Below are positions 1-12,500 of a DNA stretch of 60,000 nucleotides, piece by piece. Source of the DNA: Hydractinia symbiolongicarpus (lineage: Eukaryota > Cnidaria > Hydrozoa > Anthoathecata > Hydractiniidae); NCBI RefSeq assembly GCF_029227915.1, contig NC_079883.1, forward strand, positions 24,058,001 to 24,118,000. Reading direction: 5' to 3'. Within the stretch, counting starts at the first letter, position 1; each line of letters starts with the position of its first letter. A program made the translations under genes and the position numbers. The notes under the pieces were generated by a model, which made no database searches, was not told where the DNA came from, and was given only the letters and a program-made list of their open reading frames with translations.

Positions 1-80
1 TATCAAGTCTGTCCTTATACCTCCTGGCAAGTCTTTCCCTGTCTGCCTCTGGGCTTTGCCCCAGGAACTATTAAGTCCCT
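1..80 (-). mobile_element. 5'-truncated RTE-like LINE 3' fragment
   Basis: Over about 80 bases this matches 18051-18130, the C-terminal coding part of the LINE in the lectin intron, with only scattered differences. The orientation is the same as that element, coding on the minus strand. Similarity stops at about base 80, so this is a 5'-truncated copy whose 3' part lies off the left edge of the window. Five-prime truncation is usual for LINE copies. Confidence 0.8.
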
Positions 81-964
81 ATCATTATATACAACTTAAA
101 AAAGAATTCAAGCTAATGTTGCTTCAATTGTCATAAGTCTCATATACCTACCATGCCATTGGTATACTTTGTTAAGTAAACAGTAAAGATTTGTCAACTT
201 TGCTAGGCTAAAAGAACTAACCAAAAAAATTACATATATGTTTTTTTGTAATAAAGACATTCTGACATATCCTGAAAACAACATGGCATGAAAACTTTTT
301 TAAATTTTTTATGTCTAAATATTGTCCCCCAAAAAACATTAACTAATTTACGGCCACCGCCATTAGAAAACTGTCTTTTAGGATGTTTTGATATAAAAAT
401 ACGAGAAAAAAAATCATAATAAACTTAAATACATATAATACTTACTTTTTTCAAGTGTCCAAAACTATATTTATAATAGTGAAACATCATTTTTTTTGCA
501 GAAGATATGTATTTCAAAAAATTTCAAAACTGCAAATTTCCCTGCAAATTTATGTCATACAAGTTAATAGTAATTTTTCAAATAGAATGTCCTTATCCAC
601 ATTTTCATGGTGGCGACCTTGACCTTAAATATCAAGAATTAAAACTCAAAAATATAAAAAAAATTAAGGCTGTTCATATTAATGTGATATAATGAACATT
701 TTAAGCACAGCGTGTTATCAATCAATTTTTAACACTTTACAGAATTGCACAGATATTCTAAGGGATTGAGATGCATACTTCGCTAGTAGAATATTGTTTA
801 TAAACTTCACAAAAATGCACAAACCTATGATGCGTGGGACTTAGCGCACATAAACTAGGCTAGGTACATGTATATAATCACACACACAATATTTCTAGAC
901 CTATGGTTTTGAAATTAAAAATGTGCAGCTGTTTTTTGTTCTGTGCCTTTTGTTGTTTTTCAAG
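81..964. other. No resolved gene; possible upstream intron
   Basis: AT-rich sequence without a convincing exon. A weak open stretch at about 490-690 follows a T-rich acceptor-like tract (ending near 500), but its translation shows no family and no good donor. The first supported exon of the downstream gene begins near 965 in mid-frame without a start codon, so this stretch is probably its 5' intron or contains an exon I cannot see. Confidence 0.35.
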
Positions 965-3900
965 ACTCTTCAAGTTTTGGGGAGTTTATGACACACATGA
1001 AAAGAAAGCACAAGTTTTATTGTAGAAACAAACTTCCTTATTATGTTACTGTGGAAAGTTTATCATTTCTTGAACATGATAGTTTAGTAGGCGATGTTTC
1101 GGGAGATCCTTCTCCCATCATCGGGCAAAGTAAAATGATGTTGCACATGTATTATACTTGTCTAATGCTTTTCTTTTTTTCTTTCGCTGCCTATCTTTGA
1201 AAAACAAGTATTTGAGCTTGTTCACCTTGGCAGGTATTTCTGTGAGATGGAATTTCTCCCTTCTTGCTCCCAGAACATCCTCCCACCCATCAAAATAGCT
1301 GTAAGTTTGTGTGCTCTACAAAGAATTCAATAAATATGGCTACAATTATCCTGAGCTAGACTGTGTTTATTTTAAACTTAAATCCATGTACATAAAATCT
1401 GTCCATGGTTCACCTAAATTAAAAAGGTGCAGTTTTTTGAGACCTTGTTGGTTGACAGCCATGAAAGTTCCAGTCTAAGAAGCCCTCATGTAGATTAAAT
1501 TAATTTCAAAAGACTCAATTTAAGATATACCGTACTACAAGCTGTTTGTGGTTAACATTCAGGTATGTGATATTGTAATGTTTTTGTTTGTTTTTTCACT
1601 TTAGGGTCAACTTAACATCCATTATAGTGACAGTGAAGATAATGATGATGATAATGATAACAAGAAGGAAGAAAAAATGAAAAACTTTCTTTCAACATCA
1701 AAAAAGGAAAAAAAAGAAGAGTCAATAAAGCAATATTATAACTACCTTTGTGAATATAAGAATGAGTATGTTCTTTAGTAAAACACTGACAACTACTTTG
1801 TATGACCTCTCTTAATTATAGAAAATTAACTGTTTGGAAAATTAACGACTTGGAAAATAATGTTCAATGAAATTAATACAAGCATTAATAAGAATAAGAA
1901 TGCAAAAATTTCAAACATCCGGCACATAATTTTTTTATGGTTCAATTTTAAAGATAATATAAATTATGTTTTTATTTTTCCTGCCAAATGAATTTACAAC
2001 ATTTATTAAAATAAAGAACCGCGATGCATGTTGTGAAAATGTCAACATAAACCAATTTTGTCGTCACATTAATACTTTTTGCTGGTGTTTTTAGTCCAGA
2101 TGTTTACAATCGCATTCAAGGATTAGAAGTTCGTGGAAAAAACTACAGAGTGTCGAATAATGGAGCATGCCCAAAGTGTTTGTACAAGGAGAATACATTT
2201 GTTATCCTCGATTTGTAAGTATACAAAACATCTGTTTATAAACTATTACACCTGGTGTGTATGAGTATTGTACTAAAAAAAATATATATATTTTTAAATT
2301 AAATTACAAGTTTGTGTCTCAAAAAGTGACTATTAAAGAAGCCAGGGATTAGCAATTAAAGAGGGTGTTTTGCTTATTTGTATACTGGTTTTAAATGGTC
2401 AGTTGATGTGAATCTGATGTCAAATACTTTTGAATATAAAAAGGTAAGTTTCAAAAACAAAGTAATTTATATAAAACTAAATTCAGAAGTTTTCAAAAAA
2501 ACACTGATCACTTTTTGCTTTTTTAGTTTGTTTCCTGCTGGTGATATGCCAGAGATTTTGCAGTTTTTAATGGCACGTGGAAAAGCTGTACTTTGGTCTA
2601 GTAAAGAACATCTGAATTGTAAGGTAAACATTTCAGCCTTTCCAATTCATGTTGACACTTGACAATGTTGCCAAATGCTGACGTGTTAACAATGCATGCA
2701 GGAAAATTTCCTTTCATATCGGCATTTTTTCCGATTTGAAAGAAATTGAATTAGAAAGGCTGTAGTTGGGTTTAATGGAATAAATAAATAAGTATAAGAT
2801 CATGTGCTTCAGAGCAAGGTGAGTTAACTGAGCCAATGATTTTGAATATTTGTTTACTTTTTTACATGTGAACATGGTTTATGTTCTAAGTGATGCCATT
2901 GTTGTGTTGCAGGATCCACCAACATTTTTATGCAATGGAAAATGCCCAAATGATGCCAAGAAGTGTGGTTTTAACATCAATTGGTTAACCACAGATCTTG
3001 AAAAAATTTTTCTTTTTCCTGAGCAAAACTGCAGTGAAGTAGTTAGTGATGAATTAGGTCAATCACAAGCCATGGTGAGAATTTTGCAATACGTTATTTT
3101 CCAAGTTATTTTTTTGTTTTTAATTCTTTTTGAACATATGTTATCATATACATTAATTTTTTAGGATGAAGATGAGCAAATAGAAAATGGTAGGTAACAT
3201 GAGCAGTATGCTTGAAAATTGTTTCGACCTTTTTTGTTAAACATTATTATTTTTCTGTTTTTAGAATTAGTTTCCGAAGACAAGAAAGAGTGGCAGTATT
3301 TATTTGGCGATGAAACTTCAGAACATTCTGACGAGGAGTATGACGAAGGCCGTGTTGATATTGAATACTACCGAAATAAAGTCTCTTGGGTAGTTTTAGA
3401 TGAGATTATTGAAAATGAAGAATTGATTTCAGGTAAAATGACTTTGCCGAAACAGCATGTTTTGGTCGAGTTTCACAAATTTCTACCATATTCTGCAGTA
3501 ATATAGAAACATATTGTAAGATAATTATTTTTGAAAGTTTTCTCTAGTTCCTTAAAATATTTTATAACATATAAATATAAAATAAAGTAATAATGTATTG
3601 ATGTAATATGAAAATAAAATAGCATTTATAAACCATTTTGTGACTGCATGTTACGTAAAAACTCCAAAAATACATTAAACCAACACATTTTATATATTAA
3701 TTTTGAACGCTGTGTTAAAACAATGGATGGGTGAGTAGCTTATCTGTTATTCTGTGTGTTGTCTCTGCATGGTTTCCTTCAGGAAATTTATATTTTGTTT
3801 TTCCTTTTTTTAGTTGAAGAAGAAACCATTATTCGGACAATGCTTGCATTAGAGGAAGCCCGCACTGATTTTATTTATGGTGATATGAAAGCAGTAGAAG

Positions 3901-6900
3901 TTAATAATCAGACAGATAGTTCTACTAATGATGACATTGAATTGTCAATAACGAATCCAAGCACAGACCTTCCTAAAACGAATGTCGCTAACAACAATGG
4001 TGTTGCTACAGATACCACAGATGTGGCCAATGCGGTAGTTTCAGACAGCGTGGTAGACTTAACGAAAACGTCTCCATCTTTAAGTCCCACGCAATCTGAT
4101 ATTGTAAATGCATCTGCTAGTGCTAGGGATGTGACCTTAAATTCTGAACCTGCCCATATTTTAAAGGGTGCACAATATTATAGTGGGAATACACAAGGTG
4201 GAAGTTCTCAGCCGGCTTTCACATCTGCGGACTTTCCAGTTTCAACAACAGGCTTGTGTCCATACTGTCATTCAAATAATGTTGTGTACATTATCCTTCA
4301 AGAGGATGAAAAGGAGGAGTTGCCAGAACTTCTTGAGAAATTGCGAAAGCTGGGCTATGCCACGCCCATGAAGAAAGGTTTGCCGCTTGCTCTGTTGCTC
4401 CAGCAATGACTTTAAGATTTAATAAAGCACAATGTCTGTAGTTTTGTTTGAGTAATCCTAGTGTGAAGTTAAAGTTTTTTTTATTTGAAGGTATTGTTGT
4501 GCATAATAAATGCATATTCAGCTTAAAGTAGTGCATATATTGTTTTTGGTGAGATATAGATGGATAAAAACGTATTACTGTTGTGTTAAATATTTCTACC
4601 TACATTTCCAGTTTTATATATGTCGCTGCATGTGTTTTGTTGATTAGATAGAAAAGTGTGTGTTTTTGTTCAGGTGATCACGTTTTGCCATCGTTTCAAT
4701 GTCGGAATTGCACTTACGGGTTTAATCTTGATTGGACTGTTACTAATTTGGAGAAGATCTTTCTTGAAAATCCAGCAACATCATACTCATCTTATCAAGG
4801 TTATTATGCTAATGCGTATTACCCTCAACAGATGTAAGTAGCATTACGTCTTTTGTTGTTGTTGTTGTTTTTGTTGTTGTTCGTGCTTTTGCTCTTGCAG
4901 TTGTTGTTTTTGTCACTGCTGTAGGGGTTGCTGGTTGTTTTTGTTGTTGTTGCGAAAATTAAACACGGTAATTGTAGGTGATCTTCTTTTAGGTATTCAG
5001 CTTATCCAGCAGGCCAGTACCATGGTGCAGCATGGATGGGTTATATGCCAACTGACCCTTACTATGGTTATCGCTGGGAGGCTGCCACTCAACCACAGGT
5101 ATTAATGTCAAATTTAAGTACGCAGACACAGTGATCCTCTAACATTAGTTTAACCCCATTTCCACCAGGTTTGCATCTTTTGTGTGACAAAATTCATTCA
5201 AAACCTTTTGTAATCCCAGCGATAAAGTTGCCATGCCAACAGTGTTTTCAACATGGGACGAGAAAAACAAGTCGCACTAACTAATCGCGATCTGCTGTAA
5301 TAAGCACATGTTCCCGGACAAAAACTTCATATTTCCGCCAAGTTTTACGGATCCCAAGCCATTAAACGTATTTAAAAAGGACGACAACCATTTTTGCAAC
5401 TTAATTGTTGTTTACTACCAAAAAATATTCAAATTTTTAAATAACTTTTTCAAGTCTAGAGTATTTAGCATAATAATTTTGTTTAGCGTACGGGGCAGTC
5501 GGTCTAAAATGGGAGACTGAGGTTTTCTAGAGGTCCAACCTTCTTATTGGAGGTTGGTATAAAAAATGGCGTTGTAAAGAGGTTGTGGCTAACAGAGGTA
5601 AAACATGCCGTACGATTTGCAACTTTCTTTTATTTGTATGCATCATATATTTTTACAGGTTGCTACAACGGGTATACAACCTACTGTCACTGGGCATAGT
5701 ATATTACCTGCCTCTACTAATGCGAACATTACCCTTACTGATGTGAAACTCACCAGTGATATTGCTGATAATTTGCCAGTATCAGAAGGCGACAATACCA
5801 CTACGTCTGATCAGAAAGCAGATATAGCCACGGAAGGAGGCAGTAACGTTAAAGTACCCCCGCCAACAAACGATTCTGAAACGATTATAATAGAGGAAGA
5901 GTCAGATGTGGAGAATGATAGCAATGTCGTAACGGAAGAAGGCAGTAATTTGCAAATAACTTCACCAACAAACAAACCTGAAACTATTGAAGTAGATTCA
6001 GAGTCCGACATGGAGTTGGAGAGTGATAATAATGTGGAAGAAAAAGCTTCCCAATACAAAAACTTACAAGAAAAGGAAGGAAGCACTATCGAGGACTTAA
6101 ACGCTCAAAACAGCACTTTGCAAAATACAACACTTGAATCAGTGCAAGACATTTCAACAGAAACTAAAGTAGATAAAAAGGTTGTTGATAAAAGTAATAC
6201 GGAGAGTGATACGAATGGCGTATCGATAATCGATATTTGTGAGGCTGCAAACGTTTCGCCTGAAATTTTGGAGAAGGATACCCTAACAGTCGAAGAAGAC
6301 GAAAAGATGGATACTCTTATAGCCGGGGAAAAAGAGAAGATGAACACTCTAAGAGGCGAGATAGACGAAATAAGTGACACCCTAAAGGATGGGGAAAACA
6401 AAAAGACGGATTCTCCAACAGCCGAGGAAAACGAAAAGATGGACACGCTACCAAGCGAGGAAGACGAAAAAATTGACACCCTAACTAGTGGAGAAAACGA
6501 AAAGGCAGATTCTGTAACGGCCGAGGTGGACGAAAGGATGGGCACCCCAACAGGTATCGAGAAAATGGTCAAGGTGAACGGAGAGCCTGACAATAAGCTC
6601 AGAAATAAACAAGAGCTAGAAAATCAAACTTCAACAGATGATGCGAATTCAAACACACGCCGAACACGAAACTCAAGAAAACGTAATATAAAAAAAGAAG
6701 CAAATCCTTTAAAAGTCATTGCGGAGGAGTGCGATACTTCTCCTCTGTGCGTAAAAAAGCCTTGTATTGAAGAAACTATATTGTCAAATGATAATAAATT
6801 GGATGATGTTGGCTCGCCTTTCACAGAATCCTTAGTAAACTTGCTTACCGACACTAATGAAATCAGTACGAAAGCAGACGATATGTCGACAGCAGACGAT

Positions 6901-7227
6901 TCAGATAAATCGGTAGTAACCGAGTCTAATAAATTAAACTTCGCTTTAAATCGTTACGTTGAGTCTATGAGCACTGACTCAATGAGCCCCAAATCTGATT
7001 TATTTGACTTGAATTTAGAAGGTTTGGTCTCGATGGAAAAAACTGATGTTACTATTGAAGGACAAAACGATCAACAAGAAGGAAGTAATAAAACAATAAC
7101 AACTGAGAAGGAGAGCGATGAAACGAACAGTACTACAAAAGCCGTTCAAAAAAATGCGCGACGTGGGGGTCGTGGAAAGAGAGCAAGAGGACGGGGGCGG
7201 GGACGTGGTCGAAAAAAGGCGAAATAA
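965..7227 (+). CDS. Unknown protein with two CPxC modules and RG-rich tail (5' partial)
   Basis: I do not recognise this gene. Phase-consistent exons: 965-1129, 1209-1300, 1605-1765, 2095-2214, 2527-2623, 2913-3074, 3165-3189, 3265-3432, 3814-4377, 4674-4833, 4993-5098 and 5659-7227, about 1,130 codons. The first exon has no start codon, and its FMTHMKRKH looks like the histidine half of a C2H2 finger. Two related modules follow, each with CPxC (CPKC near 2168, CPYC near 4257), a short helix-like stretch, a second Cys pair and then W-x2-T-x-LEKIFL. These may be zinc ribbons. A Tyr/Pro/Gly-rich segment (4993-5098) leads to a long acidic Ser/Thr-rich region with 11-residue repeats. The tail has basic RGG-like runs (GRGKRARGRGRGRGRKK), suggesting nucleic-acid binding and nuclear location. 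The second-module join (4377 to 4674) uses a GTTTGC donor; without it the frame stops at 4409. The function is unknown. Confidence 0.7.
2095..3074 (+). other. First CPxC module of the unknown gene (three exons)
   Basis: Exons 2095-2214, 2527-2623 and 2913-3074 encode CPKC, a short hydrophobic and helical stretch, then CNGKC, then NINWLTTDLEKIFL. The same order with similar spacing recurs at 3814-4833, ending LDWTVTNLEKIFL. The paired cysteines suggest a zinc-binding fold. The module has one extra intron compared with its second copy. Confidence 0.6.
4215..4833 (+). other. Second CPxC module of the unknown gene
   Basis: CPYC near 4257 is followed by a helical Leu/Glu/Lys-rich stretch. Across the intron 4378-4673 come CRNC near 4700 and LDWTVTNLEKIFL. 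The first module has NINWLTTDLEKIFL at the same place, so the two are internal duplicates. Confidence 0.6.
4846..4951. repeat. GTT-rich microsatellite in intron
   Basis: Impure runs of GTT (ttgttgttgtt) broken by short interruptions. They lie inside the intron 4834-4992 of the unknown gene and are not coding. Confidence 0.8.
6304..6565 (+). repeat. In-frame 33-bp repeat coding 11-residue units
   Basis: About eight imperfect tandem 11-residue units in the last exon of the unknown gene, for example KMDTLIAGEKE, KMNTLRGEIDE, KMDTLPSEEDE and KIDTLTSGENE. Each unit alternates acidic/lysine pairs with Thr/Ser-Leu. The reading frame is kept through every unit, which supports coding use. Confidence 0.85.
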
Positions 7228-7851
7228 ACCGCAGTTTAAAGTTTTATGTGAAAGCTTGTATATTTTGTTTACTTTTATAGCGATAGTTTTTATTTGTATC
7301 ATTTACTGTTGATTTCATACTCTCTTACGGTGGTTATTAGTCTGTCTTAGCCTAGTTGTTACTGTGAATTAAGGTGTTTCGTAAAGTTATTAGTCTAAAA
7401 GGAGTCACGTGTTCTTTTAGTCTAGCTGTTCGTGAAAAGTTAAACGCTAGCGTTAACACAAAGACTTTTGTCCGAAACTAACGCGGAAAGAGTTTTAAAA
7501 GCTCAGGTAAACTCCTCATTTTTTATAGGAAACAATATTCATTAACTTAAAGCTCAGATTATAGGTTCTTAACCCTAACTGCTAAACTAAGTCTCTTTTT
7601 AAAAGGGTCGATTTTTTTGTGCAAAATTGTGAATTCGCGAAAATTAGCCACCACGTAATATCGTTCAATGAAAGAAAAAATTCCAAACCTCCACAAAATT
7701 ACATTCAGCAAATATTCTTTCAGGAACTTTACGTGATTTACCAGGAGTGGTGGCTATCACAACTATTTTTAAAATTATTTTAAAATGAAGAGATTGAGAC
7801 AATAGTCAAATCTAAACGAATTTAGAAAAATGGTATTAAAAAGAAAAAAAG
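7228..7851. other. 3' flank of the unknown gene
   Basis: No further coding signal follows the stop at 7225-7227. An AATAAA overlaps the stop codon (7224-7229), which is too early to serve as the usual poly(A) signal. I see no other clear one before the minisatellite. This is probably 3' UTR followed by intergenic DNA. Confidence 0.4.
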
Positions 7852-8254
7852 GTGGGAACGAGTTTGTCATGCATAAAAGTGCTCTCTGTGATGTAAACAA
7901 GAAAAGTGGGAACGAGTATGTCATCCATAATAAGTGTTCTTTGTGTTGTGACAAAAAAAGTGGGAACGAGTTTATCATGCATAATAAGTGCTCTCTGTGT
8001 TGTGAGAAAAAAGTGGGAACGAGTTTGTCATGCATAATAAGTGCGCTCTGTGTTGTGAGCAAGAATAAGTGGGAACGATTTTGTCATGCATAATAAATGC
8101 TCTCTGTGTTGTAAAGAAAAAAGTGGGAACGAGTTTGTCATGCATAATAAGTTATCTTCGAGTTGTGAGCAAAAAAAGTCAACGAGTTTGTCATGCATAA
8201 TGGGTGTTCTCTGTGTTGTGAGCAAAAAAAAAGTGAAAACGAGTTTGTTAGGCA
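7852..8254. repeat. 54-bp minisatellite, about eight copies
   Basis: Tandem units of about 54 bp, each beginning gtgggaacgagtttgtcatg and ending in a Cys-codon-rich stretch plus an A-run. Copies differ by a few bases and by A-run length. As 54 is a multiple of three, both strands give open frames, but changes in the A-runs shift the frame between copies. I regard the open frames as a by-product. Confidence 0.9.
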
Positions 8255-8374
8255 AATGTAACCTCAGACGATGTTGCGATTTAACAATATTTTAATTACT
8301 GAACTTATTTTTACGATAAATAAACTAGCAAAACTTATTTTTACGACTTGCTCTAAAAGCTGAAGTTGTGCGAA

Positions 8375-8620
8375 TACCGTATTTAAGGCATTTATTTAAA
8401 GGCACTTTGCCATAAAAGGCCCAGCCCTGATGAAAGGGAGGGGCGTTAATTAGAAAACCTTTTTGTGCCAAGAAGATGACCTTGTAAATATTGAGAATAT
8501 ATAAAAATACCTCGCACATCAAAAAATATTTATCATAAATAAACGCCCTTTTCTACTGCTGCCCCCATCTTAAAAATTTTATAAACGCCCAGGGCGTTTA
8601 ATAGAGAAAATACGAAAAGA
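8375..8620. mobile_element. Possible degraded inverted-repeat element
   Basis: The left side (ccgtatttaaggcatttatt) and the right side (gcgtttaatagagaaaatacg) look like diverged inverted ends, and gggcgttta-type words recur between them and again near 9690. No clean target duplication is visible. Confidence 0.3.
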
Positions 8621-9529
8621 GTAATTATTTCTTTTCTTAAGGTAAGAGAGAAGCATTAAGTAGACGATGTACTTCACTATAATTTGCTTACAGTGTTTGA
8701 TAATAACAGAACAAAGAAACGTAGTGGTTGTGCTGTCAAATGGTAACCAAAGCTTTGTTTCGAATGTCTAATCCCGACACACTATAAATGCAGTGATGTT
8801 GTTCTGTCCTATATTTTAACGCCGTCCCGACTATCAACACTTGCTCGTACCCTTTGTAAACGGGACGCCCCGTTGAAAGTTAGGACAGAGCGTTGAAAGA
8901 TATGACAACCTCACCGCACTATCAACGCCAGTGTCCACGGCGCAAAATTTGAATATAACATTTTAGTGTTATAGAACACGGCCTACCTATCCCAACTATT
9001 AACGGTTGTTTTATTTAAGTTTTCAAATGAAAAAAATGTGTCGTTTAAAGACTGGCGCGGATCAAACATATGTTTTACTTCAAAAAGAAATTCGAATTAT
9101 TGTATGCTTTGACACACGTTCGGAAAGTATAGACAAGAACTTTGTTGGAGATAAATACCGTATATCGGGTTAAGGAGATTTTATAAATTCTTATGTGATA
9201 AGGCATTGACTGTTTTCATGAAAACCAGGCTTCAACCTTTCAATTTGTAAGGGACAACTTTTAGAAGTTTGGAAGGGTCGTGGGAACTAAGTTCTGCAGA
9301 AATACAAGAAACCCACACACAAAATCATTGTTATATTAACTTTTATATTGTATTAAAACATAAAGGTGTACCAAAAAATATTTCTGCCATGCTATAAAAA
9401 AAATTATTTACATTTATTTGTACAGACTTGCTAATCACGTGTTTGCAATTCCTAAGACAAGAAAAAAATAAGAGATTAAGACAGACGATCCGAAATGACA
9501 CAACTGACATTTTGCATAAATTATTTGTA
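8621..9529. other. Intergenic, partly repetitive, 3' flank of minus-strand gene
   Basis: No gene seen. Around 8815-8940 the word cgttgaaag and related GC-richer fragments recur, perhaps an old repeat. TTTATT at 9413-9418 reads AATAAA on the minus strand, about 110 bases past the stop of the next gene, and is a plausible poly(A) signal for it. Confidence 0.4.
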
Positions 9530-12500
9530 TTATCGAGGCAATGCAATACATGCATTTATGACTCTACCAACGTTCACTCCACCTAAAAAAGTGAAAAATA
9601 AACATTAGTTAGAACATAGAAATGAAATTACACAAATATAAATATTATTGGACGTTTATTATGTTGCTACTTCTCGTATTTGGGCGTCTATTCTAAATGC
9701 AGGCGTCTTTTATAAGGAAACTTTTATTTACATATTACAAGATCGAGTCTTAAAAAGGTTTTATAGTATAATTAAAGGTATATATATTGGTGGATGTTTA
9801 TCGCTTGATTAGGAAGCACTTTTATTGGGAAGGGGTCTGCGGTTTTTTATAAGTATGAAAAAGGGGTCAGCAAAGTATGTTTGGAAAAGGGTCATAATTT
9901 CACCCCCATCTTCCACCAACACCTTTTATCTACAAAAAATGTTGGAATTAGATTAGTTAATTTATAAAGAATCCCCAAAGAAGAGGCTAGTTGTAAAGCG
10001 GTTATTTTGATTTTAGAACTCGCTTGGACTTTCATTCACTTTTCACGTTCGTTCAACCATAACCTACCTTGTACGAAAGCGTCGATCTTAAAGCTGTTTG
10101 ATGCTGCATATATATCGCCGTAAATTTCGTAAATATTTTCATATAGAACCAAAATCTCTTTGCCGACATCAACCAGAAAATGAGAACACTGACCTAAAGG
10201 GGAAAAATGATTATTAAAAGGAATTAAGTCAAACCCTTGTTTGTGACCAATGTGGATAATCTTTAAAAATTACCGGAGATGAAATGTGTTTTGTTTGGCC
10301 TTTTCTAGGTGTTTCTTTAGTTACCAAAATAAGGAACCATGTTTCCTAGTCTCACTTTGAGCGTTTAATTAGCGTTAAATTAAACATTTTATGTAATATA
10401 ACACCACCCTGTACACGACACCATGTGGCCTATTTTCCTACCCTTCTCATATGTGAAAAAATGTTGCGGAATTTTTAAAAAAAAGTTGCAGTTTCTTCAC
10501 ACAAAAATTAATGTTAATCATTAATCGAAAGTCTTTTATCCCGCCAGATGTTTAATTATAATTTAATTAAAAATGCCCGCCGAGATTTCACTGCTACAAC
10601 AAAAATTCATAAAAAACAGGATTAGATAAAAAAAAAAATGTAGAACCGAAAGTTTTTCCCATAAAAACCTTTAATTTTAATTTTATTGAACCGTTTTTTG
10701 AGCTGCAAAATAATTTTCTCCAAACAACTTGCATACCGAATTAAAATCAAGATATTTGAACAACATATCAGACCACAAAGCGTTGTAACGTTTGAAAAAA
10801 AAAATCTCCCTCGTTCTCCCGCTGCTCTCGTCAAATTTCATTGATTTGAAAGTCCTTGTGTTGTTGTTTATTGTTATTTTCGTTTATTTACGACAGAAAA
10901 CAAAATGTCAAAAATAATATTGCAAACTCACTTTACTGAATAGACGCAAGTTACCAAAATATGTGCTCAAATTAAAAAAAAAGTTCAAATTCAACAGTAA
11001 AACACAAAGGATCGCCTAAACATCCTTCAAATGTTTAAATATGTTTTTGGTATGACGATATAGTTATTCGTGCAAACTTGTGCAAAGAGGAAGCAAACGA
11101 ATTGATGGCAAATATGAGTGTACTTACTGGCTGAAGCACAACTAACCAAGTCTTTAACAAACACTTCAATACGACGAACGAATTCTTTCTCCAGGTTGCA
11201 ATCCTTTACAGCTTTCATGACGTCACCAAGTGCCCCGCCCAGTTCTTGCAGCCCTCGAAATATCGCACGGTCTTCAAACGCTACAAATGCGGCTTTAAAA
11301 GCCAGCGGAATATCTTCTGCGTCTTTCACACAGGATTTAATATCTAAATCTTTGATGCCCAAACCACTAAAAATTCCTCGGAAAACTTGGACCCATTCTG
11401 GCTCAGTGGATCCTTTAGAAATTATCATTGTCGTTCCAATGGCTGCAACATAACGCTTGTTTACCCTGTAACAACAAAAAATTACAAATTCTATATCTAT
11501 CTACAAGAAAAATTGAAAAATAAAATAAAAATGATTAGACAGTAACCAGTGGATAAATCCATGTGTTCGCTTGTCATACGTCACATTTCATGTGTCCGTA
11601 GCATGACTATGAAATCGCGGATAGACAGAATACGGTTAATAATATAAGAAACGACGACGCAGACATTACCCAAACCGATATAATTTAGTTTTTACTTGAT
11701 GCAGAAAAGACAGATATCTAAGACATTGAATAGTTCCTTCATAGCCTTCTCGATCATTTCCACGTCGTAACAATCACCGAAAGCGGCATTTTAACGTAGT
11801 CCTGATTTGACACCACTTTATTCTACTACTGCCTTTAGAAAGTTCGGAATGTCCCCGGTACAGGAACCGTTCTGAAAAGTTCCCAGTATCTAGTCTTGAA
11901 AATGTTTTTAATAAAAAATCTGACAAAGACAGTAAAAAAAGGGAAGAAAAGAAAAAATATAAAGATGAAGATGGGTTGTTTAACGTCAGTAGTTCAGGAG
12001 ACCTTTTTGTCTTGTAAAGACGCTTTATACTGTCATTGGAAATTAAAACTCCAAAACCCTTAAAATTATTTAAAAAAATATTGTATACAGTACGCTTTGT
12101 CAGGGTAGAAAAAATAGTATTGTTTCTTTTTAAAACTTTTATAAAGCCGATTACCATTTGTTATACACAACATTCAACGTATACTCACTGCAACAATTCC
12201 TAAAGAACAAAAAAACTCACAAGTAGCGCACATCATAATTTCCTTGCGGGAGGAAAGTCGTAAAAGTGACATTTCCAGAAGGTAGCACTTCTGAGGTTGG
12301 ATTCTGCGTCCCTCCAACGTACATGTAATCCACATACATATGGTTGCTTGCACTGTGAGGGTAGACACCTAAAAACAAATTGGAACAGACTGAAATAAAA
12401 ACAAGATGTTATAGAAGTGTAGCTTTATGATAATAATTTTCGCGATTGTCTTGGATTTTAGATAAATTCGCAAAATTAGGCACCGCAAAAATGCTCTTTA

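Noticed and set aside
507-692. 61-codon frame near the left edge
   Set aside because: Lys/Phe/Ile-rich AT frame with no donor and no match to the downstream exon phase.
6105-6593. 162-codon minus-strand frame, Ser-rich
   Set aside because: It is the antisense of the 11-residue repeat region of the real plus-strand exon. Its Ser/Phe-rich composition follows from the repeat.
7830-8093. 87-codon Cys-rich frame in the minisatellite
   Set aside because: It arises from a 54-bp tandem unit. The frame breaks in later copies and the opposite strand is equally open, so no protein is supported.
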